Positions 43,594 through 52,193 of a stretch of DNA of 64,000 nt are shown here, in pieces. How positions within the stretch are numbered: the stretch's first letter is position 1; each line of letters opens with the position of its first letter. Position numbers and translations under genes: made by a program. Source of the stretch: Propionimicrobium sp963511305 (GTDB taxonomy: Bacteria > Actinomycetota > Actinomycetes > Propionibacteriales > Propionibacteriaceae); contig CAUPIJ010000004.1 of the NCBI GenBank assembly GCA_963511305.1, positions 49,858 to 113,857 on the forward strand, given 5' to 3'. The notes below the pieces were generated by a model. That model was not told where the DNA came from and did not search any database. It saw only the letters and a program-made list of their open reading frames with translations.

Positions 43594-44615
43594 CTGCCCA
43601 CCCCCGAAAAAATAAGGTCGTCCAGCAACCGATCGCAGGCTTTCACGAACTTCCCCATCCCGCTGCTGCCGGGCGCGCCGCCCCTGGACGCAGACGAGGA
43701 CATCCGAGCGTCTTGCGGAACCACCGCACTGACCGGAATCCCCAGCGTCTCACCCACCAGCTGAGGATCCACACACCAGTTGGTCGATTTTCTGACCACC
43801 AACTCTGCGCCCTGCAGATCGTAGGCACGGATCCTCGAGCGCGCGGCCATCACTGCCTTCACGTCCGCGGCGACGACCAGCAGGTCAAAATCGGCGTCCA
43901 CCTCGGAATCCGAGCTAGCCAAACCACCATCCAGGACGATCACCTCGTGGCTGCGTTGCAGCGATCTGGCTACCGCGCGGACGGCCTGAGCCGAAGGCAG
44001 CCCCACATCGGATCGACCTAGACTGACCAGTTCGACGCCTCCGCTGCTCGGCAGTTGCGAGCCGATATCGCTCACGAAACCGGTTGCCGAAGAGAGCTCG
44101 CCCCAGCGCCATCCCGGAAGCTTCTCCGCACCGAACATCAGATCGATGCCGCCACCGTAATCGTCCAACTCGATCAAGCAAGTGAGAGCCGAACGATCTG
44201 CGGCTCGCTGAGCTAAGCCGGCTGCCAGAGTCGAGACTCCAACACCGCCGCAGCCTCCAATGACCCGCAGGGTTATCGACTGTGAATCGGAAAGATGCGT
44301 GGGCCCCGAAAGTAGCGAGCTGAGAAAACCGGCCTGGCCAGGCAGCTCTAGGGCAGGCGCACCAAGAGGAACCGACCAGGAGAGCAGCTCGGCCGCGTCC
44401 TCACCGACAAGATGCAAATTACTTCGCTCATTCAGGCCTAGTCCCGCGACGAGCGAGGCCAGATCTACCCCGATCAAAATCAGCTCGCTTGAGCGCCAGA
44501 TCTTTCTCACCGATTCCGCATCAGGCGCCACCGAAATTTCTACACCAGCGGCAGCCGCTATGGACGAAACGGCGTCAAGGATCGCCTCATCTCTGGTAAT
44601 AAGCGTCACTTTCAC
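43590..44615 (-). CDS. CpaE/TadZ-like septum-site-determining protein (Ssd, Rv3660c-like)
   Basis: 341 residues from GTG 44615 (VKVTLITRDEAILDAVSSIAAAAGV, a receiver-like start). A longer frame to 44825 would overlap the divergent methyltransferase gene and is rejected. The deviant Walker A GGCGGVGVSTLAAGLA near 118-133 lacks the usual Lys, as in Rv3660c. It heads the leftward Tad operon, where TadZ proteins localise the pilus; the mycobacterial member also affects septation. Confidence 0.85.
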   Translation of the reverse strand: MKVTLITRDEAILDAVSSIAAAAGVEISVAPDAESVRKIWRSSELILIGVDLASLVAGLGLNERSNLHLVGEDAAELLSWSVPLGAPALELPGQAGFLSSLLSGPTHLSDSQSITLRVIGGCGGVGVSTLAAGLAQRAADRSALTCLIELDDYGGGIDLMFGAEKLPGWRWGELSSATGFVSDIGSQLPSSGGVELVSLGRSDVGLPSAQAVRAVARSLQRSHEVIVLDGGLASSDSEVDADFDLLVVAADVKAVMAARSRIRAYDLQGAELVVRKSTNWCVDPQLVGETLGIPVSAVVPQDARMSSSASRGGAPGSSGMGKFVKACDRLLDDLIFSGVGR

Positions 44616-44711
44616 AGAAGCACTATTGTTAGCAAACCTTAAAAAAAATCGCTTTGCCAGATATTTTTTTAACAATCTCGAACCGCGGCGAAGAACAATT
44701 GGCCGGTGGCA

Positions 44712-44724
44712 TAGGATTTGACTC
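44712..44724 (+). promoter_or_regulatory. Putative -10 box and leaderless start of methyltransferase gene
   Basis: TAGGAT at 44712-44717 stands 7 bases before the GTG start, with no Shine-Dalgarno between. Confidence 0.5.
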
Positions 44725-45495
44725 GTGGCTTCTAATCGCGTTTTCCCGTCTGGCGCTTTCAACTGGCAGTTGGGCGCGACCCCAGGGACGGTGCTAAACC
44801 TCGGCGCGAGCCCAGCAATGGTCAAGCGTCTGTTAGGGGCAGGCCACTTCGTCGCCGCCGTAGACCCAGATCACGCGGCGCTAGCCAAACTGCAGTCCCG
44901 CTTTTATCAGGCCTGGGAAGATGGCCGACTGATCACTATGGCGGGCAGCATCGAAAACCTCCCTCTGCTACCCAAGAGCTGCGACACCGTCGTGATCAAC
45001 AAGTCGCTCAACGCGAAGGTCGATCTGCACCAGGCATGCACCCAGCTAGCCAACATCCTCACCGACACCGGCTGGGTGACGGGCAACAACATCAGCCGCG
45101 ACAACACAGTGCCGTGGGTGCGACGCCTCACCGAGCTGCTGCGCAGCGTGGACGAAACCGCGATGACCGGCGATTTCACGAACGAAAATCACCAAAGACT
45201 CCTCGAAAACAAATACTTCCCCCGCAACGAATTGCACGATTTTCGGCTCTGGATTCCGATTGGCCGCGTCGAAATGATCAAGATGGTAGAAGAACAGAAA
45301 ACCGTCAGGCAGCTTCCCGCTGATGAGCGCGAACAAATACTGGAGCAGGCAGCGAAGATCTATGACGACGCCGCGATCGGCAGCCACCTCCGGCTGCCCT
45401 TCATTCTGAACTGCTGGCGCGCTTACGTGGATCGCGCGGAGATCACGATTCCCGTGAGTCTCGATACGGAATCCCCCTGGTTTAGTCTGAAGTAG
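44725..45495 (+). CDS. Class I SAM-dependent methyltransferase
   Basis: 256 residues from GTG 44725. Motif I is VLNLGASPAMVKRLLGAGHFVAAVDPD, followed by MAGSIENLPLLPKSCDTVVI, the type 11 layout with the acidic residue in VAAVDPD. The C-terminal half is unusual and helical, and closest relatives in actinobacteria sit beside Tad genes. Substrate unknown. It is divergent from the TadZ-like gene; the intergenic stretch is AT-rich with A8 and T7 tracts (44640-44671), the sort of sequence Lsr2 binds. Confidence 0.82.
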   Translation: MASNRVFPSGAFNWQLGATPGTVLNLGASPAMVKRLLGAGHFVAAVDPDHAALAKLQSRFYQAWEDGRLITMAGSIENLPLLPKSCDTVVINKSLNAKVDLHQACTQLANILTDTGWVTGNNISRDNTVPWVRRLTELLRSVDETAMTGDFTNENHQRLLENKYFPRNELHDFRLWIPIGRVEMIKMVEEQKTVRQLPADEREQILEQAAKIYDDAAIGSHLRLPFILNCWRAYVDRAEITIPVSLDTESPWFSLK

Positions 45496-45566
45496 TATTG
45501 ACTAGGCAAACAAAGTTTTGACCCGGACTAAGCTGAAGAAAAGGCTTAACACTTAAGGAGATCTAA

Positions 45567-46031
45567 ATGGCCAAACGCCAGTCGATCGCTTCTGCGATCA
45601 GCCAGATCAAAGACAACGCCCCCAAGATGTTTAGCCAAATCAGCGACCTGGCCAAATCAGAGCTAAAGCCGGCGGCTAAAAACGCGGGTATTGGTGTCGG
45701 CATCATCGGGGCCGTCGCAGTAGTCGGTTCCGTGGCATTACTTGTTGCGCTTCTGACCTGCGGATTCGCGCTTTCCATCATCTATAACCAGGCCATCGGG
45801 ATGTCGCCGGTGACCTCCCTGACGCTTGGCTTCCTGACGCTTTTTGTCCTGACGCTGATCCTGATCGTGGTGCTGGTGCTGCTAGCCCTGCGCTACTTCA
45901 AGAGGGTTCAGGGCCCGAAGGCCACGATCGCTGAAACCAAGGCCAGCCTGAGCGCGATCGGCACCGCGATCAGCACCGGGCTGAATGCCGAGTTGGAATC
46001 CGAGGAACCAGAAAAGAGCCTAGAAAACTAG
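45567..46031 (+). CDS. Phage-holin-family (DUF1469-type) membrane protein
   Basis: 154 residues with two hydrophobic segments (about 43-73 and 84-112) and a small acidic tail, the layout of actinobacterial 'holin superfamily III' proteins, which are chromosomal and not phage. AAGGAGATCTAA precedes the ATG. Function unknown. A terminator hairpin follows. There is no nearby lysis gene, so a phage origin is unlikely. Confidence 0.72.
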   Translation: MAKRQSIASAISQIKDNAPKMFSQISDLAKSELKPAAKNAGIGVGIIGAVAVVGSVALLVALLTCGFALSIIYNQAIGMSPVTSLTLGFLTLFVLTLILIVVLVLLALRYFKRVQGPKATIAETKASLSAIGTAISTGLNAELESEEPEKSLEN

Positions 46032-46048
46032 GGTTCTACAAAGAATCC

Positions 46049-46072
46049 AATATAGGCAGATCCGCCTATATT
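46049..46072. terminator. Hairpin between convergent holin-like and NUDIX genes
   Basis: Perfect 9-bp arms AATATAGGC / GCCTATATT with loop AGATCC. The right arm reaches into the NUDIX stop codon (46071-46073). Confidence 0.68.
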
Positions 46073-46685
46073 ATTGCCTGCGTCTCGGCCGCCCGAACCG
46101 CTCGGGCACCTCTCTGACGACGTCGTTGCGCCACGGCCTAGCCCAGCCACCTGCCTCTAGGAGTCTGTCAACCACGGCGGCGGTGAAGCCCCACAGAAAA
46201 AGTTCCCCGAAGACCCAAGCTGGCCCGCCCACGCGCCCATCGAGAGCCCAGCTAACGCGATTCTTTGGATCGGCTAGCTCGCTGATCTTCCAGCGGTGAA
46301 TCGCACTGACCTCGCCCTGGCTCGGGGAGAGGATCTCTTCGCCAGACCACAGTGCCACTATCGGGCTGACGCGGAACGAACTGACCGGCACGTCGCTGGC
46401 GGGCAACGCACCCAGCGGACGAATAAGCCGCTCTTCCAGACCAATCTCTTCCCAAGTCTCGCGAAGAGCCGTAGCCAGGGCGCTTTCGTCGCCCTGATCT
46501 TTCTTGCCACCTGGAAACGAAATCTGGCCTGCGTGGTGGCTTAACTTCGCCGAGCGCTCGGTAAAAAGGATGTCGGGGTCTTGCCGATCGCTGATCAGTG
46601 CGAGAACAGCTGCACTGCGCTGCACGCTGCCCGTCGCCAACGACAGTTCCGCGGGAGATAGGCCAGAAATTAGCCTCTCAAACAC
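46071..46685 (-). CDS. NUDIX hydrolase, CoA-pyrophosphatase type
   Basis: 204 residues. The NUDIX box is GGKKDQGDESALATALRETWEEIGL (REx2EE present), preceded by AVLALISDRQDPDILFTERSAKLSHHAGQISFPGG, the NUDT7-like CoA pyrophosphatase context. Start GTG 46685, 6 bases after the RidA stop. M. tuberculosis Rv3672c is the positional equivalent in this order. Confidence 0.88.
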   Translation of the reverse strand: MFERLISGLSPAELSLATGSVQRSAAVLALISDRQDPDILFTERSAKLSHHAGQISFPGGKKDQGDESALATALRETWEEIGLEERLIRPLGALPASDVPVSSFRVSPIVALWSGEEILSPSQGEVSAIHRWKISELADPKNRVSWALDGRVGGPAWVFGELFLWGFTAAVVDRLLEAGGWARPWRNDVVREVPERFGRPRRRQ

Positions 46686-46691
46686 GCCTAG

Positions 46692-47153
46692 TTAGGCCAC
46701 CGTCACGGTAAGTTCGACCTCTACCGCGGCATTCTTCGGCAGCACGGCAACACCGACAGCGCTGCGGGCGTGCCGACCGGACTCGCCGAAAATGGTGCCG
46801 AGCAGCTCGGAAGCCCCGTTGGCGACGTCAGCCTGGCTAGTGAAGTCGGGCGCGCTATTGACGAAGACAACGACCTTGTCGACGCTCGCAATGTTGTCGA
46901 CGCCACCCGCCACGTCTGCTGCTGCGGCTAGCGCATTGATTGCGGCGGCCCTGGCTGCCTTAGCGCCCTGCTCTACATCCACGCCAGCGCCAAGCCTGCC
47001 CTCCATCAAGACGCCGTCAACTATCGGCAGTTGGCCGGATGTGACGATCTGGCTTCCGCTAGCCTTTGCGGGCACGTAATCGCCCAGCGGTTTAACCACC
47101 TGGCGAAGCTCAATGCCTAGTTCGTTAAGTCTATTTGTTGCGTTACTTGTCAT
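46692..47153 (-). CDS. RidA family protein (YjgF/YER057c)
   Basis: 153 residues with the RidA trimer fold, including VTSGQLPIVDGVLMEGRLG, VNSAPDFTSQADVANGAS and the terminal RSAVGVAVLPKNAAVEVELTVTV. The catalytic Arg of deaminase-type RidA (usually in the final conserved R-A-A-V-G / 'R105' area) is present as R-S-A-V-G, so enamine deaminase activity is plausible. It overlaps the DUF4177 gene by 11 bases. Confidence 0.88.
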   Translation of the reverse strand: MTSNATNRLNELGIELRQVVKPLGDYVPAKASGSQIVTSGQLPIVDGVLMEGRLGAGVDVEQGAKAARAAAINALAAAADVAGGVDNIASVDKVVVFVNSAPDFTSQADVANGASELLGTIFGESGRHARSAVGVAVLPKNAAVEVELTVTVA

Positions 47154-47331
47154 CGTCTGCCTTCTCTACCAACGGGCGCTTGAAATACCCGACCAACGAA
47201 TCCGGGTTGGGGCCGGGCGCAAGCTGAACGAGCTCCCAGCCTTCGGAACCAAAATTGTTCAAAATCTGCTGCGCGACGTGACTAAGCACGGGAGCAGTGA
47301 AATATTCCCACTTGGGTATCTCTTGACTCAT
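47143..47331 (-). CDS. DUF4177 small protein
   Basis: 62 residues from ATG 47331 (a longer frame exists but contains no homology). The sequence KWEYFTAPVLSHVAQQILNNFGSEGWELVQLAPG is the DUF4177 pattern of short actinobacterial proteins, seen also as Rv3678A. TAATAC lies 8 bases before the ATG with no Shine-Dalgarno. Function unknown; coupled to ridA. Confidence 0.85.
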   Translation of the reverse strand: MSQEIPKWEYFTAPVLSHVAQQILNNFGSEGWELVQLAPGPNPDSLVGYFKRPLVEKADDDK

Positions 47332-47385
47332 GCTTACAAGTATTACACCTGCCACTGACGATTTTCGTCCCGCAGTCAAGGCAGA

Positions 47386-47421
47386 AAAGAACCCGGAAGC
47401 GCCTCGCTCCCGGGTTTTCTT
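47386..47421. terminator. Terminator of whiB4
   Basis: GAACCCGG...CCGGGTTTTC stem-loop with flanking A/T, ending at the whiB4 stop. Read leftwards it is followed by TTCTTTTCTG. Confidence 0.75.
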
Positions 47422-47817
47422 CTAGTTATTTACAGCTTTGATCGTTGCCGACTCCGCCTCGTCTCCGATGACTGTGACATGAGTCTCGATATAGCTTGAA
47501 CCGTCTGGCCGATCGAACCTGCGATCAACGACGCGCACACCTCCTTGTTGCGCATCAACCGCCGCTTGCAATACCCGCGACCAGGATTTGATGTCCGGAC
47601 GAGCCCGCAGCACCTGGCGCCTCTCGCGCTCAGTCATGCCGCCCCAAACGCCCCACTCGATTCGATTATCGAGGGCCTCTGCCAGACATTCCATCCGGAC
47701 TGGGCATCCGCTGCAGATAGCCTTGGCTCGTTTTTGATCTTTACCCTCGGGGAACAGGGCATCGTCCATCCCGCGACACTTAGCAAGAAGCTGCCAATCT
47801 TCTAGGGTGGTTATCAT
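47422..47817 (-). CDS. whiB4: WhiB-family transcriptional regulator (WhiB4-like)
   Basis: 131 residues from ATG 47817, placed after GGAAGGAG with a 5-base gap; a longer frame is open upstream. The four cysteines that hold the 4Fe-4S cluster are C14, C35, C38 and C44 (CxxCxxxxxC core ICSGCPVRMEC), followed by the WhiB signature EWGVWGGMTERERR. The C-terminal tail is long and ends with an acidic segment. The position between DUF4177/RidA and ponA2 equals M. tuberculosis whiB4 (Rv3681c), an oxygen-sensing repressor of redox genes. Confidence 0.88.
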   Translation of the reverse strand: MITTLEDWQLLAKCRGMDDALFPEGKDQKRAKAICSGCPVRMECLAEALDNRIEWGVWGGMTERERRQVLRARPDIKSWSRVLQAAVDAQQGGVRVVDRRFDRPDGSSYIETHVTVIGDEAESATIKAVNN

Positions 47818-48129
47818 TACCGCTCCTTCCTTGGCTACGCTGGTGTAGTCAATAAGACTCATCGCTGAGGACTTCTGTTTGTCCCGCCAGATGTAGCACT
47901 GACAACCGCTATCCAACTTACACCCTGGCTAAAATTTTTAACAGCCCCCATCTTTAAATCGCTCAACTAGGCAGAGAGTTATAAAACTTTCCTCGCTTCG
48001 CGTTCTTTTTAGCTACCTACGACCTCAAAATCCGCCTGCGGCCTGTCCCAGAGGAAAATTTCGCGAACATTCTGAGCACAGTTTTAGCTAGTAGCCGATA
48101 TGAAGGCGGTTTTTGTCGGTGGGCTCGCG

Positions 48130-48142
48130 TACTCTTGTATCT
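48130..48142 (+). promoter_or_regulatory. Putative -10 box and leaderless start of ponA2
   Basis: TACTCT (48130-48135) is 7 bases before the ATG at 48143; there is no ribosome-binding site. Confidence 0.45.
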
Positions 48143-50389
48143 ATGCGATCTCGTCGTTCAGAAAAGAGAATCTCTGTCCTGATGCTCGTGACGGTCAGCG
48201 TCCTAATGGGGCTGGTCGTCGCGGGCATGGCCGTGCCCGTTACGGCTCTGGGCGTTGGTTTGGCTAAGACCGTCTCGACTGCGTTTAGCCAAGTGCCTGC
48301 GGAGCTCACGGTGCCGCCACAGCGGGAAAACTCGCGAGTCCTACTGGCTGACGGCTCAACGCTGACAGATTTCTTTGAGGAAAACAGGCAGTATGTGCCT
48401 CTAGATCAGATTTCCGAGACGATGCAGAACGCCCAGATCGCAATTGAGGATCACAGGTTTTACGAGCACGGCGCTCTGGATTTGAAGTCTGTTCTGCGCG
48501 CTGCCCTGGGTAACGCGGCAGCGGGTGGGGTCAGCGGTGGCGGCTCGACCCTCACCCAACAGTACGTGAAGCTGGTTCGTCAACAGCTATGCAATAACGA
48601 ACCGGAGTGTATCAAGGAGGCAACCGCACCGAAGTTCAATCGCAAGATTCTCGAGATGCGCTACGCGGTTGCCCTCGAGCAAAAGCTGTCTAAAAAAGAG
48701 ATCCTTGAGCGCTACCTGAACATCGCCTACTACGGAGACCGTGCCTACGGCGTTCAGGCGGCAGCTCAGCATTACTTCGGTGTCAACGCCTCAGAGTTGG
48801 ATCTCGCGCAGTCGGCGATGCTCGCTGGCCTGGTGCAGAATCCGTCCACTAGCGATCCGGTGAACAATCTGGACGCGGCAATGATCCGCCGCGATGCGGT
48901 GCTGAATGCCATGGTCTCTTATCAGGGGCTTGATCCAGAGCAAGCTAAGCAGGCCTCCGAAACCCCGTTCGACGCATCCAAGGTGTCGATCAAGCCGAAC
49001 GGTTGCGTGGGGACGCGTTATCCGTTCATCTGTCAGTACGCGGAAGCCATCCTGACCAGCGATCAGATGCCCGCCTTGGGTAAAACGGAGAAAGAACGAG
49101 AAGACACCCTTCGTCGTGCCGGCCTGACGATCACGCTGAATATCGATCCGCGAATTCAAGATTCGGCGCAAGATGCGGTCTCTAGTGTGGTGGCGCCCCA
49201 AGACAATCTCGTCGCCGTGGTTAACACTGTCGATCCGAAAACGGGCAAGATTTTCGCTATGGCGCAGAGCCGACCTGTCATGGGAGACAACAAGGAGGCC
49301 GGCGAGACCTACTGGAACTATTCGGTACCGATGAAATACGGCGGCAACGATGGCTTCATGATGGGTTCGACGTTCAAGACCTACGCCGCTGCCGCCGCAA
49401 TCGATAACGGCAGGTACCCAGACACGACCAACTACACTGTCTCGCTTTCGCAAAGCTGGAACGGACGCTCTTACGAGGACTGTGACGGCAACCGGATGGT
49501 TATTAATGACAACCCACCATGGGTCACCACGAATGCTGTGGCCGGGCACACATCCGGACAGTACAACATGGTGACTGGCATGATGTGGTCGGTAAATAAC
49601 TACTGGGTGAACCTGACGCTAGATAACGGACCATGCAAGACAGCAGAGATGGCAGCCAAAACAGGAGTCGAGCTAGCTAATCCGGTAGCAAACGAAAGCG
49701 GTTTCGGCGACGAGATTAAAGACTGGGGTGCTGCGCCTTCGCTGGTTCTGGGTGCCCCGTTCGTGACGGTGCTTTCGATGGCAGGTAGCTACGGAACTTT
49801 CGCGAATCGTGGCGTGCACTGCAATCCCGTCCTGATAAACAACGTGAAAACTAAGACCGGCGATGACATCCAGGTTCCCGATGCCAAATGCGAGAGAGTT
49901 ATCGACGAAAAAGTCGCAGACGGGGTTAACTACATCCTTCATCAAACGCATGTCAGAGGGCTCTCGGCTAGGTCGAACATTCCTAACGGCATAGACCAGG
50001 CTTCTAAGACTGGTACAGCAGACGATTCTGCCGGTGTAGCAGCGTTCATGGGTTATACCCCGGATCTCTCCACGTCGGTAATCATCGCGGCAGACCGCGA
50101 ATCAGAGCTATGGCGTTCAACCCCAGAAGCTGCTAGGAACATGCGAACTATTTACGCAAGCCCGCTTGGCAGGGCGCTCGGTTGGAATGCAGATCAAACT
50201 ATTTGGCGTACGCATATGGCTCGAGCCATGCAGGGAATGCCGCAATCCAAGTTTGTGCCTTGGTCGGCTCCCGCAGACGCGGTAGCAACCTGGAATAATT
50301 CCACTACTAGACCCATGCCGACTCCCCGACAGACCCAGCGGGAAGAATACGTTGAAGAGACAGAAGAAGTTGAGGAAGGCGAAGGCTAA
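48143..50389 (+). CDS. Class A penicillin-binding protein (bifunctional, PonA2-like)
   Basis: 748 residues from ATG 48143; a frame open further upstream is discounted because membrane segment and homology start here. One membrane helix (about 13-37), glycosyltransferase motifs IEDHRFYEHGALD, GGSTLTQQYVK and RKILEMRYAVALE, and the transpeptidase motifs GSTFKTYAA, WSVNNYW (SxN) and ASKTGTADD (KTG). No PASTA domain is present at the end. It polymerises and cross-links peptidoglycan. Its stop overlaps the metallophosphoesterase start, as in the Rv3682-Rv3683 pair. Confidence 0.94.
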   Translation: MRSRRSEKRISVLMLVTVSVLMGLVVAGMAVPVTALGVGLAKTVSTAFSQVPAELTVPPQRENSRVLLADGSTLTDFFEENRQYVPLDQISETMQNAQIAIEDHRFYEHGALDLKSVLRAALGNAAAGGVSGGGSTLTQQYVKLVRQQLCNNEPECIKEATAPKFNRKILEMRYAVALEQKLSKKEILERYLNIAYYGDRAYGVQAAAQHYFGVNASELDLAQSAMLAGLVQNPSTSDPVNNLDAAMIRRDAVLNAMVSYQGLDPEQAKQASETPFDASKVSIKPNGCVGTRYPFICQYAEAILTSDQMPALGKTEKEREDTLRRAGLTITLNIDPRIQDSAQDAVSSVVAPQDNLVAVVNTVDPKTGKIFAMAQSRPVMGDNKEAGETYWNYSVPMKYGGNDGFMMGSTFKTYAAAAAIDNGRYPDTTNYTVSLSQSWNGRSYEDCDGNRMVINDNPPWVTTNAVAGHTSGQYNMVTGMMWSVNNYWVNLTLDNGPCKTAEMAAKTGVELANPVANESGFGDEIKDWGAAPSLVLGAPFVTVLSMAGSYGTFANRGVHCNPVLINNVKTKTGDDIQVPDAKCERVIDEKVADGVNYILHQTHVRGLSARSNIPNGIDQASKTGTADDSAGVAAFMGYTPDLSTSVIIAADRESELWRSTPEAARNMRTIYASPLGRALGWNADQTIWRTHMARAMQGMPQSKFVPWSAPADAVATWNNSTTRPMPTPRQTQREEYVEETEEVEEGEG

Positions 50390-51294
50390 TGAGACTTTCG
50401 ACTTGCTTTAAATTGAGCGCAGGCCTTGGTCTTGGCGTCTTCGCTGGCGCGCTAGCCGAGGCCAGCTTAGGATTCGTCTTGCGCGAGGCAGAGGTTGAGG
50501 CGCTACCTGCCGGGCAAAAGCCGCTCAGGGTTCTGCACATTTCTGATATCCACCTGATGACTTACCAGCGCCAGAAGCTGAGGTTCCTGTCCAGGCTCCA
50601 AGAAACTAAGCCGGATCTCGTCATCAACACTGGCGACAACATCTCATCGGCCGATTCGATCGAGCCGCTGATCGACGCTCTCGGCACCCTGCTGGATGTT
50701 CCCGGTGGTTTCGTATTCGGCACCAACGACAAGGTGAAGCCCGAGCCTCTGAACCCGTTTAAATACCTGTTCGGAGACTCCAGCTCGGGATCCACGAAGA
50801 CTCGTGTTCCCCTGCCCTGGCGTAAGCTTCGAGGCGAGTTAGAGTCCCGCGGCTGGCTTGATCTCGACAACGCTAAGGGAATAGTTAATGCCGGCGGCCG
50901 AAAGGTCGAGCTACGCGGCACGGCTGACGCCCACGCGAACATGGATCGCTATGACCTAGTAGCGGGCCCGCGTGACGATTCAGTCGATGCCAGCTTCGCG
51001 GTTACGCACGCGCCCTATCAGAGGGTTCTAAACGCATTCGCTGAGGATGATCTGGACATGATTTTTGCCGGGCATACGCACGGCGGCCAGGTCTGCCTTC
51101 CGGTTAACCGCTCGATCGTGGCGAACTGCGATATTCCTCTGGCTCAGGCCAGTGGGTTGAGCGAATGGAGCCACTGCGGCCACTCCCTGCCCCTGCACGT
51201 TTCTGCCGGTTTAGGCACTAGTCCCTATGCCCCGGTAAGGCTGTTTTGCAGGCCGGAAGCCACACTCTTGACCCTCACTGCAAAGAAAAATTAG
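50389..51294 (+). CDS. Membrane-associated metallophosphoesterase (Rv3683-like)
   Basis: 301 residues. A membrane or signal segment (about 6-24) precedes the calcineurin-like domain: HISDIHLM (D-x-H), VINTGDNISS, GTND (the family replaces the common GNHD), VTHAPYQ and FAGHTHGGQ. The N-H-E/D change to TND is normal for this actinobacterial group. It probably removes phosphate from lipid or nucleotide at the membrane, but the substrate is unknown. It overlaps the PBP gene by one base. Confidence 0.87.
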   Translation: MRLSTCFKLSAGLGLGVFAGALAEASLGFVLREAEVEALPAGQKPLRVLHISDIHLMTYQRQKLRFLSRLQETKPDLVINTGDNISSADSIEPLIDALGTLLDVPGGFVFGTNDKVKPEPLNPFKYLFGDSSSGSTKTRVPLPWRKLRGELESRGWLDLDNAKGIVNAGGRKVELRGTADAHANMDRYDLVAGPRDDSVDASFAVTHAPYQRVLNAFAEDDLDMIFAGHTHGGQVCLPVNRSIVANCDIPLAQASGLSEWSHCGHSLPLHVSAGLGTSPYAPVRLFCRPEATLLTLTAKKN

Positions 51295-51301
51295 GAGAGG
51301 T

Positions 51302-51541
51302 ATGTTCTACTACCGCAAGGCCCTGCCATCTGCGCTGCTAGTTACCGTAATCGTATTGTTCAGCCAGGTGCTGACGACCCTGGCGAACATGCCGCAGAAC
51401 CTGAATCGCCATCTGATTTTCTGCGCCGCCCTTGATGTCATCATCTTCCTGGCTTGCTTCTTCCTTTTCAGGCTGAGGCCACAGAAGAAGCTAGCCGAAG
51501 AGATCCAGACCATTTCGGAAGAAACCACCCCGCAGGCCTGA
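51302..51541 (+). CDS. Small membrane protein of unknown function
   Basis: 79 residues with two membrane helices (about 10-30, 37-58) and a short acidic tail. AGGAGAGGT precedes the ATG, and it starts 8 bases after the metallophosphoesterase stop, so they share an mRNA. Confidence 0.75.
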   Translation: MFYYRKALPSALLVTVIVLFSQVLTTLANMPQNLNRHLIFCAALDVIIFLACFFLFRLRPQKKLAEEIQTISEETTPQA

Positions 51542-51567
51542 TCCCCGAAGACATTACTGCCGCAGAT

Positions 51568-51598
51568 TTGGCATTTCTGTCTTGTGGTGGGTTAATAT
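51568..51598 (+). promoter_or_regulatory. Putative tRNA-Pro promoter
   Basis: TTGGCA (51568-51573) and TAATAT (51593-51598), 19 bases apart, 33 bases before the mature tRNA 5' end. Confidence 0.45.
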
Positions 51599-51631
51599 GA
51601 ACGTCGGCCCTGTTTTAGAGGGCTGATAACA

Positions 51632-51967
<336 letters not shown>

Positions 51968-51998
51968 AATCGCCAGTTGCGCAATCAGACTTCGAACC

Positions 51999-52121
51999 CC
52001 GTGACAAATCCGACTCATCTCGCCACATTTTGGGCTCTGCAAACCCAGCATCTTATTCTGGCTAGGCATTTTAGATAGCTACCCTGATAACTTTGGTTGA
52101 GACGAGTCGGATCTGTCACGG
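51999..52121 (+). repeat. 123-bp palindromic repeat, copy A
   Basis: Ends CCGTGACAAATCCGACTC and its near complement (23-base arms with two mismatches, A and G at both). The central motif CTGGCTAGGCA is at offset 60. The region from tRNA-Pro to the next gene, 51706-52193, has no gene. A T-run follows the right end (52121-52126), so read rightwards it could act as a terminator. Confidence 0.85.
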
Positions 52122-52180
52122 TTTTTCTAGTAGCACCGACGACAGGCTCCGAGGTAATGGGCTTGCGGAACCTTTTTCGT

Positions 52181-52193
52181 TAATCTTGGGCTT
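52181..52193 (+). promoter_or_regulatory. Putative -10 box before the DUF4272-like gene
   Basis: TAATCT (52181-52186) 7 bases before ATG 52194; no Shine-Dalgarno. Confidence 0.45.

Noticed and set aside
43590..44825. Longer start for the TadZ-like protein at 44825
   Set aside because: It would overlap 101 bases of the divergent methyltransferase gene and has no homology; the GTG at 44615 matches the receiver-like start.
45567..46031. Prophage lysis module suggested by the holin-family protein
   Set aside because: No endolysin, integrase or tail genes nearby; the family is chromosomal in actinobacteria.
51999..52121. Complete insertion sequence
   Set aside because: At 123 bp there is no room for a transposase and none is found in the window.
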